Below, piece by piece: positions 62,674-64,000 of a DNA stretch of 64,000 nucleotides. Source of the DNA: Rhizomicrobium sp. (GTDB lineage Bacteria > Pseudomonadota > Alphaproteobacteria > Micropepsales > Micropepsaceae); contig JBBCGL010000001.1 in the NCBI GenBank assembly GCA_037200385.1, forward strand, positions 4,913,418 through 4,977,417, written 5' to 3'. The notes beneath the pieces are model-generated. The model saw nothing but the letters and a program-made list of their open reading frames with translations. It was not told where the DNA came from and did not search any database. How positions within the stretch are numbered: the first letter of the stretch is position 1; every line of letters begins with the position of its first letter. Made by a program: the position numbers and the translations under genes.

Positions 62674-64000
62674 ATTCGCTACATGACCGCGAGCTACCAG
62701 GCGGCGGACGGCTCGGGCACCACGGCGCAGACCTATTGGTACAAATACGATGCGATGAACCGCTTCGTGACCACCAAGGGCACGCTCACCGGCGCGCGGG
62801 GCTCGGGCAGCATCACGGTGGGGACCGGCTCGGTGATCTCCTATGACGCGGCGGGGCACCGGGCGACGGTGACGGATGCGAGCTCGGCGGAGGTCTACAG
62901 CTACACCGCGGACGGCTATCTGGCGCAGGTGACCATCGGCGGGGTGCTGCGCGCCAAATACGCGCTCGATGCGAGCGGCCGGGCGCTGGCCTATAGCGAG
63001 TACAACGCGGCGGGGACCAGCGTGGTCTACAGCCGAACCGCGGTCTACGACGCGGTCTCGAACGTCACCAGCGACAGCGTGACGACGGTGCGGACCGACG
63101 GCACCTATGTCGCGGCCTCGACCTACAGCTACGGCACGCCGGTGTACCACGCGGGGACCTTCTCCTACAGCTTCGACGGCGCCTATCAGGGCGTGGTCAG
63201 CCAGATCGTCACCACCAACACCAAGAACGGCAGCGCCCAGCCGACCTCGGAGGCCGATTACTTCTACGACTGGCGCGACAGCGCGGTGGAAGGTACCGAG
63301 AGCTACACCGCCAACACCGCGGTCTCGGCGCCGGTGGCGAACTACAGCGGCTACAATTACGGCCTGGGCGGGCGGCTGGCGAGCGTCGTGATCGACGACG
63401 GCCATCCGCGCACCATCACCTTCGGCACCAACATCGAGGGCCAGATCCTCAGCCGCGCCGAGAACGACAATGTCGGCGGCACGGTCGACCAGTATGAGCG
63501 CCACTTCTACTTCGACGGCATGGCGCTGGGCGACGTCTCGAACAACGGCACCTCCGACACCGACTACGCCGCCTCGATCGCGGCCCATATCGCGGTGCCG
63601 GGCAGCGGCAACCTGCGCGGCGGCGCCACCGTCGCGATGCCCTACGCCGACTTCGACCAGAGCTACGACCCGGTCAACGGCATCACCTATGCCGGGGCGC
63701 CGTCGCACTACACCGCGCAGGACGGCGACACGCTGGCCGGCATCGCCGCGATGGTCTGGGGCGACGCCAGCCTGTGGTACCTGATCGCCGACGCCAACGG
63801 CCTGAGCTCGCCCAGCGACAGCCTCACCGCCGGCACCGACCTCATCCTGCCCAACAAGGTCGTCAACCTCCACAACAACGCCAGCACCTTCAAGGTCTAC
63901 GACCCCAACGAAGCCATCGGCGACACCGCGCCGACCGTGCCCAAGCAGCCGAAGCACGACGGCAACAATTGCGGCGTGTTCGGACAGATCCTGAAGGCCG
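62674..64000 (+). pseudogene. Truncated RHS copy 3 (YD core and LysM), running off the window
   Basis: Homology with the giant gene starts at about 37605 (CGCTACATGACCGCGAGC) and continues nearly identical through the YD repeats and the LysM-like unit to the window end (NNCGVFGQILKA, as in copy 2). The frame is open from ATG 62683 to base 64000. It lacks about 2630 N-terminal residues and is presumably the front part of another orphan tip module. Confidence 0.72.

Overview
The window is high-GC DNA from a motile Gram-negative bacterium, most likely an alphaproteobacterium. The evidence is a TonB-dependent receptor, a LigJ-like enzyme of the protocatechuate 4,5-cleavage type, L- and P-ring flagellar genes, and a flagellar gene order with a short FlgD and FliA at the end. 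The species cannot be named from the sequence alone. There are no rRNA or tRNA genes and no CRISPR array.

Region 1 (1-8.7 kb) is a small aromatic-catabolism neighbourhood on the + strand: the end of a Rieske oxygenase, a TonB-dependent receptor, an aldo/keto reductase, a LigJ-like hydratase and a GntR/FCD regulator. The receptor and hydratase genes share an upstream motif (TTGACA, 15-16 bases, then TATTCACTTTT), which suggests common control. A 1493-bp IS5-like element with a passenger gene follows. It is inserted in the stop codon of a convergent D-2-hydroxyacid dehydrogenase gene.

Region 2 (8.9-28.3 kb) is a dense, translationally coupled flagellar cluster: fliQ-fliR-flhB-flhA, flgF-flgG-flgA-flgH-flgI, flgB-flgC-fliE-fliF-(113-aa unknown)-fliH-fliI-fliJ-fliK, flgD-flgE, fliM-fliN-fliO-fliP and fliA, then two small genes. 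It encodes the export gate, ATPase complex, rod, hook and rings. It has no recognisable fliG, motAB, flagellin or hook-filament genes. FliF and FliM are unusually short, and an unknown 113-aa gene sits where fliG is expected. A 26-bp perfect hairpin closes the region against a convergent TPR gene.

Region 3 (29.7-64 kb) is a polymorphic-toxin locus. A 3611-residue YD-repeat (RHS-type) protein ends in a LysM domain, a hydrophobic stretch and a variable tip that looks like a peptidoglycan-active enzyme. An exported candidate immunity protein follows directly. Behind it lies a module of a Cys-rich exported protein, an HD-type hydrolase, an XRE repressor, a CHC2 primase/helicase and a tyrosine recombinase. 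The whole block (tip, immunity, HD, XRE, primase, recombinase) is present twice in tandem, 39591-49460 and 49461-57831, nearly identical. Copy A alone carries a second, inverted copy of the IS, and copy B preserves the empty target site. Each recombinase gene is followed by the same roughly 240-bp junction, fused in frame to a toxin tip exactly at the codons for the motif GQTIG, which is the core/tip boundary of the full-length protein. Downstream are displaced tips, lipoprotein immunity genes and truncated copies of the RHS core running off the window.

The most interesting hypothesis is that the XRE-primase-recombinase set is a mobile element that integrates at the core/tip boundary of an RHS gene. 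It would deliver a new in-frame toxin tip with its immunity gene and push the old tip and immunity gene downstream.
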